Shown here one piece after another: positions 8,003-15,758 of a DNA stretch of 64,000 nucleotides. Origin of the DNA: Thermococcus barophilus MP (GTDB taxonomy: Archaea > Methanobacteriota_B > Thermococci > Thermococcales > Thermococcaceae); assembly GCF_000151105.2 (NCBI RefSeq), contig NC_014804.1:1848567-1912566 (forward strand), in the 5' to 3' direction. Each line of letters opens with the position of its first letter. Within the stretch, counting starts at the first letter, position 1. The notes beneath the pieces were generated by a model that was given only the letters and a program-made list of their open reading frames with translations, did not search any database and was not told the DNA's origin. Both the position numbers and the translations under genes were made by a program.

Positions 8003-8013
8003 GCTTATTTAAA
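8003..8013 (+). promoter_or_regulatory. TATA-like element for aglB
   Basis: GCTTATTTAAA about 45 bases before the aglB ATG at 8056, with GGTGG as ribosome site at 8046-8050. A transcription start near 8033 would give a short leader. Judged only by match and spacing. Confidence 0.4.
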
Positions 8014-8055
8014 ACAGCAATTGGTATTACACCGATAATCTCAAGGTGGTACTTT

Positions 8056-10362
8056 ATGAAAAAGCTCGATAAGGTATTTGAGCCAAAAGTTGCACTGCCG
8101 TTGGTAACTTTGATTGCTGCAGTATTTAGATTGATCCCATTAAGGTATAAGTATCTGTTTGGATATGATCCCTACTTTCATTTGGCTTACATTGAGGAGA
8201 GCTTGAAAGCTGGGTATTGGTTAAATTTTTTGACAATTGCAGGCGGGCCTTGGGGGGTTCAGGTTAAAAACTTTCATCCGTTGGGACTATGGATGGTTCC
8301 TGCTGATGTTTATAAAATTTTGAAGATTTTTGGAGTTTCTCTTTACGATGCGTTCAGAATAACCCCAGTAATTTTTGGAGTTCTGACAATCATTTTCTTC
8401 TACCTGGCTATGCTCAACTTCTATGGAAAAAGAGAGGCTTTCTTTTCGGCACTTTTTCTTTCCGTAATGTTTGGACACGTTTTCAGGTCAATGGCAAACT
8501 ACTACAGGGGAGACAACTACATGCTCTTCTGGTATTCAGTTGCTCTATTTGGAGTTTCTTTAGCTCTGAAAAAAACTCGGAGAGCTTGGAGGTACAAGAG
8601 ATTTGCTTTTTATTTGATTCCAGCGTTTGCAAGTGGCTTGGCTGCAATATTCTGGCAGGCGTATTATCCGATTTTTATATTCCTGCTTGGAAATGCTGTC
8701 CTTTTAGCTTTTGGTGCTTTTATTTTGGAAAAGGACAAATATTTGGTTGATTCTGCAGTTTTGACTCTTTCAACAGCCTTTGGGGCTTTTTTGGCTAACT
8801 ATCTAGGTGAATACTTTGGATATGGAATGCTTGGAGGTAACAGATGGCTGGCTAAAAAGACTGCAGAAAAACTTGGAATAGAGCTGGGAGCAATTAAAGA
8901 TGTTTATCTTGCAGTTCATCTTAAATATCTGGTTCCCTTAGCTCTCGCTGGAATTTTTGCATTGTTTTTGCTCTCAAGAATTGTAAATGAGAAAAAGCAG
9001 AGAGCTTTAATAGTGCTCATACTTTCAATCCTCGGAGTTTTTGTGCTCTTCATGAGGTTTGATGCGCTTAAAGAGCTCTCCTCTGGATTTGGAATCTTTA
9101 GAGAAGCGCCTATTCTTGAAACCCAGCCTTCAACATTCAGCGACCTTTGGGCAGCTTATAATATTTTGGTGTTTTTGTGTCCGTTGTTTGTCCTCCGCTT
9201 TGTTCCAAAGAAAGTTAAGCTCTCCGATTTTGTCCTTTTGGGCGTCATTGCTCCGAGCCTCTATATGCTCTACACTTGGACTCGCTTTTTGTTCATAGGG
9301 TCTTTTGCTGTAGCGGCTATGGCTGGAGTTGGCTTAATTTGTCTCCATGATTTCTTAAAGCCGAAATTGGAGTCTAAAAAGGCCTTAGCCCTTTCAGTGT
9401 CTTTGCTTGTTGTAGTGCCTATAATAAGTGCCGGTCTGGGATTTGAGAGAGTTTACGCAGAAAGGCCAATAATAAATGATCGCTGGGTTCAGGCTTTAAC
9501 CTGGCTGAAGGACAACTCCAATGAAAATGACGTTGTCTTAGCTTGGTGGGATTATGGCCACTGGGTGACTTATTATGCAAGAAGGTCTCCTATTGTTCAG
9601 GGGGGACCAAGCAGATGGGTTGCTTTGTATTATCTGGGAAAAGTTAATAACAACCAGCTGATGGCCCGTGGAGTTGATTATGTCATTGTCTCCTATGACA
9701 CTGCCCTTAAGTTTGGGGCAATTTTGGATACAGCAAACATTTCGAGAGAAGGTTATTTCCTTATGATTTTACCATTGGTTTCGAAAGTGGGAGCGTTGAT
9801 ATTCCAGCAAGGGCAGTATACCATAACAGCAAGACCCGGAAAAGAATGGAGTATATTAATTAACACTGGAACTGCAGTGTTTTCTCCTAAAGAGGCTTTC
9901 GTGGAGTATAAAAACAGCATTACAAGGCTCAATATCACGGCAAAAAATACTGCTGATGCCTATGTTTATTTGAATTTGAACTACGGCTATGCTGTTTTGA
10001 TGAGTGAGAAAACCTTTAACACTACTTTAGCCAGGCTAATGTTCACGGATGAATATTCAAAAGATTATCAGCTTGTTTACTCTGATGGCGGCTACATCAA
10101 GATATTCAAGTTTAAACATCCCAATGTTGCAGTTGAGCAGACAGAAAAAGAGATAATATTCAAGTTTGAAAATGCTACTGGGACAGGTTTAGGTGTGTTT
10201 GGATATTTGGAGAACGGAACTTTGGTGTTTAAGAGATGGTATCCAGTGAAGGGCAAGAACGAGTTTATACTTCCGAAGGATCAGGTTAATGGAACTGTGA
10301 TAAGGTATGCTTATGCTGAAGGAAAGAAGATTGTTGATAGAGGAGTGTTTAGGAAAAGGTGA
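8056..10362 (+). CDS. aglB: oligosaccharyltransferase STT3/AglB, copy 1
   Basis: A 768-residue membrane enzyme that transfers a lipid-linked glycan to Asn in N-x-S/T sequons at the outer face of the membrane. Visible features: the first acidic motif GYDPYFHL (Asp at about 38), the second loop motif YRGDNYM, some 11-13 hydrophobic segments, and the catalytic WWDYGHW at about 497-503 opening a C-terminal soluble domain of about 270 residues. I chose ATG 8056 after AAGGTGG; a longer frame to 7996 adds 20 residues unlike the family. It is shorter than the long archaeal AglB form. The dTDP-rhamnose genes follow directly. Confidence 0.93.
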   Translation: MKKLDKVFEPKVALPLVTLIAAVFRLIPLRYKYLFGYDPYFHLAYIEESLKAGYWLNFLTIAGGPWGVQVKNFHPLGLWMVPADVYKILKIFGVSLYDAFRITPVIFGVLTIIFFYLAMLNFYGKREAFFSALFLSVMFGHVFRSMANYYRGDNYMLFWYSVALFGVSLALKKTRRAWRYKRFAFYLIPAFASGLAAIFWQAYYPIFIFLLGNAVLLAFGAFILEKDKYLVDSAVLTLSTAFGAFLANYLGEYFGYGMLGGNRWLAKKTAEKLGIELGAIKDVYLAVHLKYLVPLALAGIFALFLLSRIVNEKKQRALIVLILSILGVFVLFMRFDALKELSSGFGIFREAPILETQPSTFSDLWAAYNILVFLCPLFVLRFVPKKVKLSDFVLLGVIAPSLYMLYTWTRFLFIGSFAVAAMAGVGLICLHDFLKPKLESKKALALSVSLLVVVPIISAGLGFERVYAERPIINDRWVQALTWLKDNSNENDVVLAWWDYGHWVTYYARRSPIVQGGPSRWVALYYLGKVNNNQLMARGVDYVIVSYDTALKFGAILDTANISREGYFLMILPLVSKVGALIFQQGQYTITARPGKEWSILINTGTAVFSPKEAFVEYKNSITRLNITAKNTADAYVYLNLNYGYAVLMSEKTFNTTLARLMFTDEYSKDYQLVYSDGGYIKIFKFKHPNVAVEQTEKEIIFKFENATGTGLGVFGYLENGTLVFKRWYPVKGKNEFILPKDQVNGTVIRYAYAEGKKIVDRGVFRKR

Positions 10363-10405
10363 AGTTTTTAATGTTTTGTTAAAAATATAATACGGTGAAT
10401 TGGAG

Positions 10406-11464
10406 ATGAAGGCGTTAATACTTTCGGGTGGTCATGGGACAAGGCTTAGGCCTTTAACGTACTCCCAGCAGAAGCAGCTTATTCCAGTTGCAAACAAGCC
10501 TGTTCTGTTTTACGCTATTGAAGACGTTATTGAGGCAGGAATCCATGACATTGGAATTATCGTTGGGCCAAACGCTGAGCAGGTTAAGAAGACTGTTATG
10601 AGTGTTGACTGGGATGCTAACATTGAATTCATTTATCAAGGAGATCCCCTTGGATTGGCTCACGCAATAAAAGTCGCGAAGGATTATCTTGGTGATGATG
10701 ATTTTGTGATGTATCTTGGCGATAACATACTCAGGGAAGGTATTGTAAGGCATTTGGAGCACTTCAAAAAAGGGAACTTCGATGCAAGCATTTTATTGTG
10801 TGAAGTTCCAAATCCTCAGCAGTTTGGTGTGGCTGAGCTTAGCGAAGACGGAAAGACAATAAAACGCTTGGTTGAAAAGCCAAAAGTTCCTCCAAGCAAT
10901 CTGGCATTAGTGGGAATATATTTCTTCAAGCCGGTAATTCATGAAGCAGTGAAGCATTTAAAGCCATCTTGGCGTGGAGAGCTTGAAATTACAGATGCTA
11001 TACAGTGGCTAATTGATCACGGCTATAAAGTTGGCTGGACAAAGGTCACTGGCTGGTGGAAGGATACAGGAAAGCCCGAGGACATTTTGGACGCAAACAG
11101 ATTGATTTTGGATGACATTGAGAGGGACATAAGGATAAAAACAAGGGCAAAGATCATTGGGAGGGTAGTTATTGAGGAAGGGACTGAGATTGATGAGAAT
11201 ACCGTAATTAAGGGCCCAGCGATAATTGGAAAGAACTGTAAGATTAAAAATGCCTACATTGGACCTTACACGAGCATTGGAAACAACTGTATTATCGAGA
11301 ACACAGAAATTGAAGATTCAGTAATTTTAGAGGGGAGCGAGATCAGATGCGGTGGTAGAATAGTTGAAAGCTTAATCGGGAGAAATGTGAAGATTTTAGA
11401 GCAGAATAATCATCCAATTGGAAGAAGATTGATAATTGGAGACAATTCACAACTGACGCTTTGA
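10406..11464 (+). CDS. rfbA: glucose-1-phosphate thymidylyltransferase
   Basis: A 352-residue enzyme making dTDP-glucose from dTTP and glucose-1-phosphate, the first step to dTDP-L-rhamnose. The nucleotide-binding signature GGHGTRLRPLT is at residues 8-18, followed by the KQLIPVANKPVL lysine region. From about residue 245 there is a left-handed beta-helix of hexapeptide-like repeats (IIGRVVIEEGTEIDENTVI), as in the long archaeal and actinobacterial forms. ATG 10406 is preferred over TTG 10400, with GGTGA at 10394. The next gene starts 9 bases after the stop. Confidence 0.93.
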   Translation: MKALILSGGHGTRLRPLTYSQQKQLIPVANKPVLFYAIEDVIEAGIHDIGIIVGPNAEQVKKTVMSVDWDANIEFIYQGDPLGLAHAIKVAKDYLGDDDFVMYLGDNILREGIVRHLEHFKKGNFDASILLCEVPNPQQFGVAELSEDGKTIKRLVEKPKVPPSNLALVGIYFFKPVIHEAVKHLKPSWRGELEITDAIQWLIDHGYKVGWTKVTGWWKDTGKPEDILDANRLILDDIERDIRIKTRAKIIGRVVIEEGTEIDENTVIKGPAIIGKNCKIKNAYIGPYTSIGNNCIIENTEIEDSVILEGSEIRCGGRIVESLIGRNVKILEQNNHPIGRRLIIGDNSQLTL

Positions 11465-11473
11465 GGTGAAAGC

Positions 11474-13564
11474 ATGAGAGTATTAGTCACAGGAGGCGCT
11501 GGCTTCATAGGGAGCAATTTCATACGCTATATCTTAGAGAAGCACAAAGACTGGGAAGTGATAAATTTAGACAAGCTTGGCTATGGTTCAAAGCTGGCAA
11601 ATTTGAAAGATATCGAAAATGATCCACGGTACACTTTTGTTAAAGGGGATATAAACGATTTTGAGCTTGTTAAGGGGATTATAAAGAAGGTTGACGCTGT
11701 CGTGAACTTCGCTGCAGAGAGTGTTGCGGAAAATGAGTTTGTGGCAATTCATAGGCATGGTAGAATTAGACTTGTTACTTTTGGAGAGTTATTTGAAGAG
11801 CTTAGCAAGACTAACAAAGTAATAAGAGATGGGAAACATGAGATAATTGATGTTTCAGGAAAAAATATCAAGGTGTTGTCATTTTATAACGGTTATGGGG
11901 CATGGTTTCCCCTGAAGAAGATTATCCGACATTACTATAAAGGAAAGCTTATTTGCTTACGTCAAAAATGGGGAGAAATTTATGTTACTCCAAATCACTC
12001 TGTGTATGATGTGTTTGGGAATCTTGTTAGTGCAGAATCAAATCCTGAGCTTTTGGCAATTAGGAGGATAAACTATTATCCCCACGAACATAAGTTCAAG
12101 AGCCCTATCTCAACTCGTGCTGAGAGAAATGGACACTTAAGAGTAACTCTTGACAAAGTGTACACTGGGAAGAAACTAGAGGCACTCCTAAGACTGCTCG
12201 CTGCTTATATTTCAGAGGGAAACGCAACTTACAACAAGGCAAATGGGTCATATTCCGTAGTTATAAACAACAGAGACAGAGACTGGCTGGAACTATTGGC
12301 TGAAGATTATATGCTAATTTCGAATGGCTCATATTCCATTACAAAACGAAAGGATAGTGTTTATCAGTTGGAACTAAAGAGCAAAGAATTTTATCAAATG
12401 TGTACAGACCTATGTGGCAAGAATGCTCCGGAAAAAAGACTTCCAGATTTTGTTTATGGGTTAGATAGGAAATACCAGATTATGTTCTGGGAAACGCTAT
12501 TGAAGGGAGACGGAACATACAGAAAGTGGTCAAGGGACAAAACAGCTGAATACACAACTGTCTCAAGAAGATTAGCGGCAGGTTTGGGTTTGCTCTTGGC
12601 GTTGATGGGTATTGACTACACCTACTATATAAGTAAACCAAGAAGAGGGAACTACACCTCCTACACGATTAGAACAAGGCTGTTTTATAATGTATCCACT
12701 GGAAAGAGAGAATTAATTGAGGTTGAGTACGAGGGTTATGTATATGACTTAGAAGTTGAGAAGTCTCATAATTTCATCGCCGGTGTTGGCAATATAGTGG
12801 CCCACAACACTCATGTGGATAGAAGCATTTCAAACCCTTATGCATTTATTGAGAGCAATGTTCTGGGTGTTTACACTATTCTGGAGGCGATTAGGAAGTA
12901 CAATCCGGAAGTTCGCTTGGTTCACGTGGGCACAGATGAGGTATACGGAGATATAATTGAAGGTTCCTTCACTGAGGAAGATAGGCTAATGCCCTCCTCT
13001 CCATATTCAGCAAGCAAAGCCGCTGGAGATATGCTGGTTTTAGGCTACGCGAGAACTTACAACCTGAATGCTTCGATAACAAGGTGTACCAACAACTACG
13101 GCCCTTATCAGTTCCCTGAAAAGCTCATTCCAAAAACAATAATCAGAGCAAGTATGGGTTTGAAGATACCAATTTATGGAACTGGTCAAAATGTTAGGGA
13201 CTGGTTATATGTTACAGATCACTGTGAGGCGGTTGAGCTTGTTTTGGAGAAAGGTGAGAAGAGAGAAGTTTACAATATCTCAGCTGGAGAAGAGAAGACC
13301 AACCTTGAAGTCGTGAAGACTATATTAAAGCTCATGGGTAAGGATGAGGACTTGATAGAGTTCGTCGAGGACAGGCCAGGGCATGATTTAAGGTACAGCC
13401 TTGACTCAACTAAGATTAGGGAACAACTTGGCTGGAAGCCGAAGCACAACTTCAAGGAGGGAATCAAAAAGACAGTTGAGTGGTATCTGAGCAATGAATG
13501 GTGGTGGAGACCTTTAGTTGATGAAAAAGTCCTCCATCCAACGCCGTGGAAGCTGAGGTGGTAG
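11474..13564 (+). CDS. rfbB: dTDP-glucose 4,6-dehydratase with intein
   Basis: A 696-residue precursor. The exteins (residues 1-82 and 446-696, 333 in all) form a normal-length SDR dehydratase converting dTDP-glucose to the 4-keto-6-deoxy sugar. Seen are the NAD-binding GGAGFIGSN at 7-15, HVGTDEVYGD, the catalytic YSASK (SPYSASKAAGD) and the RDWLYVTDHCEA region. An intein splits the conserved AAESHVDRS motif after AAE. Splicing would give AAETHVDRS, so Ser becomes Thr at the junction. GGTGA at 11464 precedes the ATG. It is the second gene of the rfb set. Confidence 0.95.
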   Translation: MRVLVTGGAGFIGSNFIRYILEKHKDWEVINLDKLGYGSKLANLKDIENDPRYTFVKGDINDFELVKGIIKKVDAVVNFAAESVAENEFVAIHRHGRIRLVTFGELFEELSKTNKVIRDGKHEIIDVSGKNIKVLSFYNGYGAWFPLKKIIRHYYKGKLICLRQKWGEIYVTPNHSVYDVFGNLVSAESNPELLAIRRINYYPHEHKFKSPISTRAERNGHLRVTLDKVYTGKKLEALLRLLAAYISEGNATYNKANGSYSVVINNRDRDWLELLAEDYMLISNGSYSITKRKDSVYQLELKSKEFYQMCTDLCGKNAPEKRLPDFVYGLDRKYQIMFWETLLKGDGTYRKWSRDKTAEYTTVSRRLAAGLGLLLALMGIDYTYYISKPRRGNYTSYTIRTRLFYNVSTGKRELIEVEYEGYVYDLEVEKSHNFIAGVGNIVAHNTHVDRSISNPYAFIESNVLGVYTILEAIRKYNPEVRLVHVGTDEVYGDIIEGSFTEEDRLMPSSPYSASKAAGDMLVLGYARTYNLNASITRCTNNYGPYQFPEKLIPKTIIRASMGLKIPIYGTGQNVRDWLYVTDHCEAVELVLEKGEKREVYNISAGEEKTNLEVVKTILKLMGKDEDLIEFVEDRPGHDLRYSLDSTKIREQLGWKPKHNFKEGIKKTVEWYLSNEWWWRPLVDEKVLHPTPWKLRW
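11720..12808 (+). mobile_element. intein (LAGLIDADG type) in RfbB
   Basis: A 363-residue in-frame insertion. It starts at a Ser (SVAENEFVAIHRHGRIRL), has the block B TxxH motif (VTPNHSVYD), and carries two LAGLIDADG-type endonuclease motifs, LLAAYISEG and LLKGDGTY. It ends with block F (YDLEVEKSHNFIAG) and block G NIVAHN. The residue after the terminal Asn is Thr. Splicing would thus use Ser1, His-Asn and Thr+1. Both acidic residues of the endonuclease motifs are recognisable (Glu in the first, Asp in the second), so homing activity is possible. The intein-free site would lie in the conserved NAD-domain motif. Confidence 0.93.
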
Positions 13565-13566
13565 GA

Positions 13567-13577
13567 AAGTTTTATCT
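13567..13577 (+). promoter_or_regulatory. TATA-like element for the toxin-antitoxin genes at 13611
   Basis: AAGTTTTATCT lies 34-44 bases before the ATG at 13611, with AAGGGGT as ribosome site near 13598. This gives the inserted module its own promoter just after the end of rfbB. Confidence 0.4.
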
Positions 13578-13610
13578 AATCTTAGCCAAACAAATGTAAG
13601 GGGTAATGGT

Positions 13611-13802
13611 ATGGAGACTAAGTACAAAAAGATTGAATTTGAGTTTGAGCTTCCTGACGATGTGAATATTGAGGAAATTAGGGAAAGTCTTAAACGCATT
13701 ATTTTAAGATACCTGAAAGAAGAGGGGTTAAGCGAGAAGGAGCTTGAAAAAGTGAAGATAAGCATTGAGCTGGTGGAAGGGAATGAAGAATCTGAAAGTT
13801 GA
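13611..13802 (+). CDS. small acidic antitoxin-like protein
   Basis: A 63-residue charged protein, METKYKKIEFEFELPDDV followed by helical IEEIRESLKRIILRYLKEE. The beta-strand-then-helix order resembles small archaeal antitoxins of the kind that open PIN modules. Its end overlaps by 20 bases the start of another antitoxin-like gene at 13783. Two small genes ahead of one PIN gene is unusual; one may be left over from an earlier module. Confidence 0.6.
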   Translation: METKYKKIEFEFELPDDVNIEEIRESLKRIILRYLKEEGLSEKELEKVKISIELVEGNEESES

Positions 13803-13983
13803 AATTATCGTTCCTGACAATGTAAAAAAGAGAAAAGTTGGTAAAAAGATAAAGGAGTACATTGAAGCTGTTAAAGCCGCAGAGAGGCTGAACAAACTTC
13901 TCGATGAGGTGGATCTGGATGAAATCGAAAAAGAAGTCGAGGACTTCAGGAAAAAGTTCAAGTTCAGAAGTTCTTCTCATTGA
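13783..13983 (+). CDS. antitoxin-like protein
   Basis: A 66-residue protein, MKNLKVEIIVPDNVKKRKVG followed by a long charged helix (LDEVDLDEIEKEVEDFRKKF). The strand KVEIIVPDNV is like the opening of the antitoxin at 15561. I chose ATG 13783 (after GGAAGGGA) over the upstream in-frame codon at 13765. The PIN reading frame overlaps its 3' end, the normal antitoxin-to-toxin arrangement. Confidence 0.65.
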   Translation: MKNLKVEIIVPDNVKKRKVGKKIKEYIEAVKAAERLNKLLDEVDLDEIEKEVEDFRKKFKFRSSSH

Positions 13984-14278
13984 CACCTCAGTTTTAATTG
14001 ACCACTTCAAAAAGAGGACACATTTAGAGGGCGAAGAAAGGCGTAAAGCGTTTCTCAGGGAGCTGCGGAAGCTGTTTAAAATAGAAGAGATTGATGATCT
14101 TGTTGTTTTAACTTACTGTAAGTTATACCGAGCCTTGAAGCGTAATGGCGAGCTGATTGAAGATGCTGATCTTTTGATTGCCGCTACTGCAATCGCCAAA
14201 GGTTATACTTTGTGGACTAGAAACATAAAGCACTTTGAACGTTTAGAAAAGTTTGGTTTAAGACTTTTTAAAGGGTAA
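13919..14278 (+). CDS. PIN-domain toxin, apparently shortened
   Basis: PIN motifs are clear at both ends: EVLLIDTSVLIDHFKKR and EDADLLIAATAIAKGYTLWT then RNIKHFERL. The central region with the second acidic residue (usually an xTxxEL-like helix) is not visible: DHFKKRTHLEG runs into LRELRKLFKIEE. No standard start codon sits directly at the family N-terminus. The frame is open from ATG 13904 and ATG 13919, but those codons give non-family sequence. It may be a defective toxin with an internal deletion, or it may use a rare start near 13967. Confidence 0.6.
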   Translation: MKSKKKSRTSGKSSSSEVLLIDTSVLIDHFKKRTHLEGEERRKAFLRELRKLFKIEEIDDLVVLTYCKLYRALKRNGELIEDADLLIAATAIAKGYTLWTRNIKHFERLEKFGLRLFKG

Positions 14279-14288
14279 GGTGGTAGCA

Positions 14289-14846
14289 ATGCCTTTCGAG
14301 TTCAAAAGGTTGGAAATCCCAGATGTGATTTTGATAAAGCCCAAGGTCTTTGAGGATGAGAGAGGCTTTTTCATGGAGACCTACAAAAAGCCTGACTTTG
14401 AAAAAGCTGGAATAAAAGGAGAGTTTGTTCAGGATAATCATTCAAAGTCTAAATATGGAGTTCTTAGAGGATTGCACTTTCAGAAAGAGCCCTATGCCCA
14501 AGCAAAGATAGTGAGATGTATACGAGGAGTTATCTATGATGTAGCCGTCGATTTAAGGAAGAACTCCCCAACTTTTGGAAAATATGTTGGAGTTATTCTA
14601 TCCGAGTATAATAAGTACATGCTCTACATTCCAAGGGGCTTTGCTCATGGGTTTGTTGTGCTGAGTGATGTTGCTGAAGTTGTGTATAAAGTGGACAACG
14701 TTTATGCGCCTGATTATGAAGGGGGCTTAATTTGGAATGATCCTGATGTAAACATTCAGTGGCCAGTTGAAAATCCAGTAGTTTCAGAGAAGGATAAAAG
14801 ATGGCCAACTTTAAAAGAGTTAATTGAAAAAGATGAGCTGTTTTAG
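14289..14846 (+). CDS. rfbC: dTDP-4-dehydrorhamnose 3,5-epimerase
   Basis: A 185-residue cupin-type epimerase acting third in dTDP-L-rhamnose synthesis. Seen are the IKPKVFEDERGFFMETY N-terminus, QDNHSKSKYGVLRGLHFQ with the catalytic His, VRCIRGVIYDVAVDLR, and IPRGFAHGFVVLSD. The length is typical. ATG 14289 follows AAGGTGG and is preferred over GTG 14280. It is separated from rfbB by the inserted small genes and PIN gene, and from rfbD by two further modules. Confidence 0.94.
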   Translation: MPFEFKRLEIPDVILIKPKVFEDERGFFMETYKKPDFEKAGIKGEFVQDNHSKSKYGVLRGLHFQKEPYAQAKIVRCIRGVIYDVAVDLRKNSPTFGKYVGVILSEYNKYMLYIPRGFAHGFVVLSDVAEVVYKVDNVYAPDYEGGLIWNDPDVNIQWPVENPVVSEKDKRWPTLKELIEKDELF

Positions 14847-14865
14847 GTGACTCAAAATATTTTGT

Positions 14866-14893
14866 AATACGATAGTGTATTCAGGTGTCGTAT
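14866..14893 (+). promoter_or_regulatory. inverted repeat before vapB (possible operator)
   Basis: ATACGA at 14867-14872 and TCGTAT at 14888-14893 face each other and end at the ATG of vapB (14894). A nested AATAC/GTATT pair lies at 14866-14881. VapBC complexes usually bind palindromes at their own promoter, so this is a candidate autoregulatory site. Confidence 0.4.
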
Positions 14894-15115
14894 ATGGAAG
14901 TTGTCAGCTTTAGAATTCCTCCTGAGCTTAAGAAGAAGATGAAAGATGTTGACATTAATTGGAGTGAGGAAATTAGGAAATTCATTGAAGCCAAAGTTAG
15001 GGAATACAGGAAAAAGAAGGCCTTGGAGGAAATTGACATGATGCTTGCAAACTTATCAAAAACCGAAAAGGGGACTGCGAGAAAGTATTTGAGGGAGGAC
15101 CGTGATAGTAATTGA
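14894..15115 (+). CDS. vapB: VapB-type antitoxin
   Basis: A 73-residue protein, MEVVSFRIPPELKKKMKDVD with WSEEIRKFIEAKVREYRKKK, closely related to the antitoxin at 7175-7405 including the ending REDRDSN. It opens with a ribbon-helix-helix-like strand and helix. ATG 14894 is chosen over GTG 14885, with GGTGTCGTAT upstream. It overlaps the toxin by 14 bases. It lies between rfbC and rfbD. Confidence 0.82.
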   Translation: MEVVSFRIPPELKKKMKDVDINWSEEIRKFIEAKVREYRKKKALEEIDMMLANLSKTEKGTARKYLREDRDSN

Positions 15116-15482
15116 TGCATCTTCTCTCGCTAAATATATCCTAAGAGAAGAGAACTGGAAAACTGAAGTCTCAAACGCCATCTGGAAGCATCATGTGCTG
15201 TACAAGGCAATATCGAACAAAGAAGTTGGGATAATGCTTGAAGTCTTGAAAAAGCTCAAAGAGGATGTTGTAATTTTTGAGCCATTTGAAGATTACCTTG
15301 GGGATGCCGTGAAGATAGCAATTGGTGGGAAGATTTCAATTTATGATGCGCTCTATTTGGCACAAGCAAAGAAATATGGCAGTCTTTTAATAAGTGATGA
15401 AAAACAGTGGAAAATTGCAAAAAAGCTTGGAATCAAAGCAGAATACGTGGAACAGCGGTATCTTGTGGTTGAGGGGAATTGA
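15102..15482 (+). CDS. vapC: VapC-type PIN toxin, shortened
   Basis: A 126-residue relative of the 138-residue toxin at 7392. MIVIDASSLAKYILREENW leads straight into KTEVSNAIWKHHV. The roughly 20 residues between these parts in the relative are missing. The central Glu (in TEVSNAIW), ISIYDALYLAQAKK and LLISDEKQW are retained. The catalytic acids are thus present, but a helix of the fold is probably lost, so activity is doubtful. It starts with GTG. Confidence 0.75.
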   Translation: MIVIDASSLAKYILREENWKTEVSNAIWKHHVLYKAISNKEVGIMLEVLKKLKEDVVIFEPFEDYLGDAVKIAIGGKISIYDALYLAQAKKYGSLLISDEKQWKIAKKLGIKAEYVEQRYLVVEGN

Positions 15483-15515
15483 AAAATGGTGGAGAAACTC
15501 TCTCATAAACTCATA

Positions 15516-15528
15516 AAACTTTTTATCT
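15516..15528 (+). promoter_or_regulatory. TATA box for the module at 15561
   Basis: AACTTTTTATCTC lies 33-45 bases before ATG 15561, and GGAGGTGA is at 15549-15556. This gives the module its own promoter inside the rfb region. Confidence 0.5.
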
Positions 15529-15560
15529 CATCAGATGTTAATACTTGTGGAGGTGAGAGT

Positions 15561-15758
15561 ATGGGTAAGGTTGTAATTACTCTCAACGTTCCAGATGGTA
15601 TGGAGGATGTTGTTAAGTCTATCCTTGAGAGGGAGGCAAAGTTAATTATGAAAAGGCTCTCAAGGGCTGATTTTAAGAATACATTTGGGATTTTAAGGGG
15701 AAAGAAGAAGAGTGTCGAGAATATTGAGGCTGATATTTATGACGAGTGGGAAGTTTAG
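15561..15758 (+). CDS. antitoxin of a PIN module
   Basis: A 65-residue protein. MGKVVITLNVPDGMEDVVKS is a beta strand and helix, followed by LSRADFKNTFGILRGKKKSV and the ending IYDEWEV. The ATG follows a strong GGAGGTGA. The same family appears at 31161-31346 and, decayed, at 31373-31539 and 31564-31803. It overlaps the PIN gene by 20 bases. It presumably binds and blocks that toxin. Confidence 0.75.
   Translation: MGKVVITLNVPDGMEDVVKSILEREAKLIMKRLSRADFKNTFGILRGKKKSVENIEADIYDEWEV

Noticed and set aside
10454-10762. Minus-strand frame of 102 codons within rfbA
   Set aside because: It lies within a clearly functional gene and has no supporting signal.
11720-12808. The insertion in rfbB considered as a separate endonuclease gene or a misassembly
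   Set aside because: It is in frame at both junctions, has splicing blocks A, B, F and G in order, and leaves an extein of normal length.
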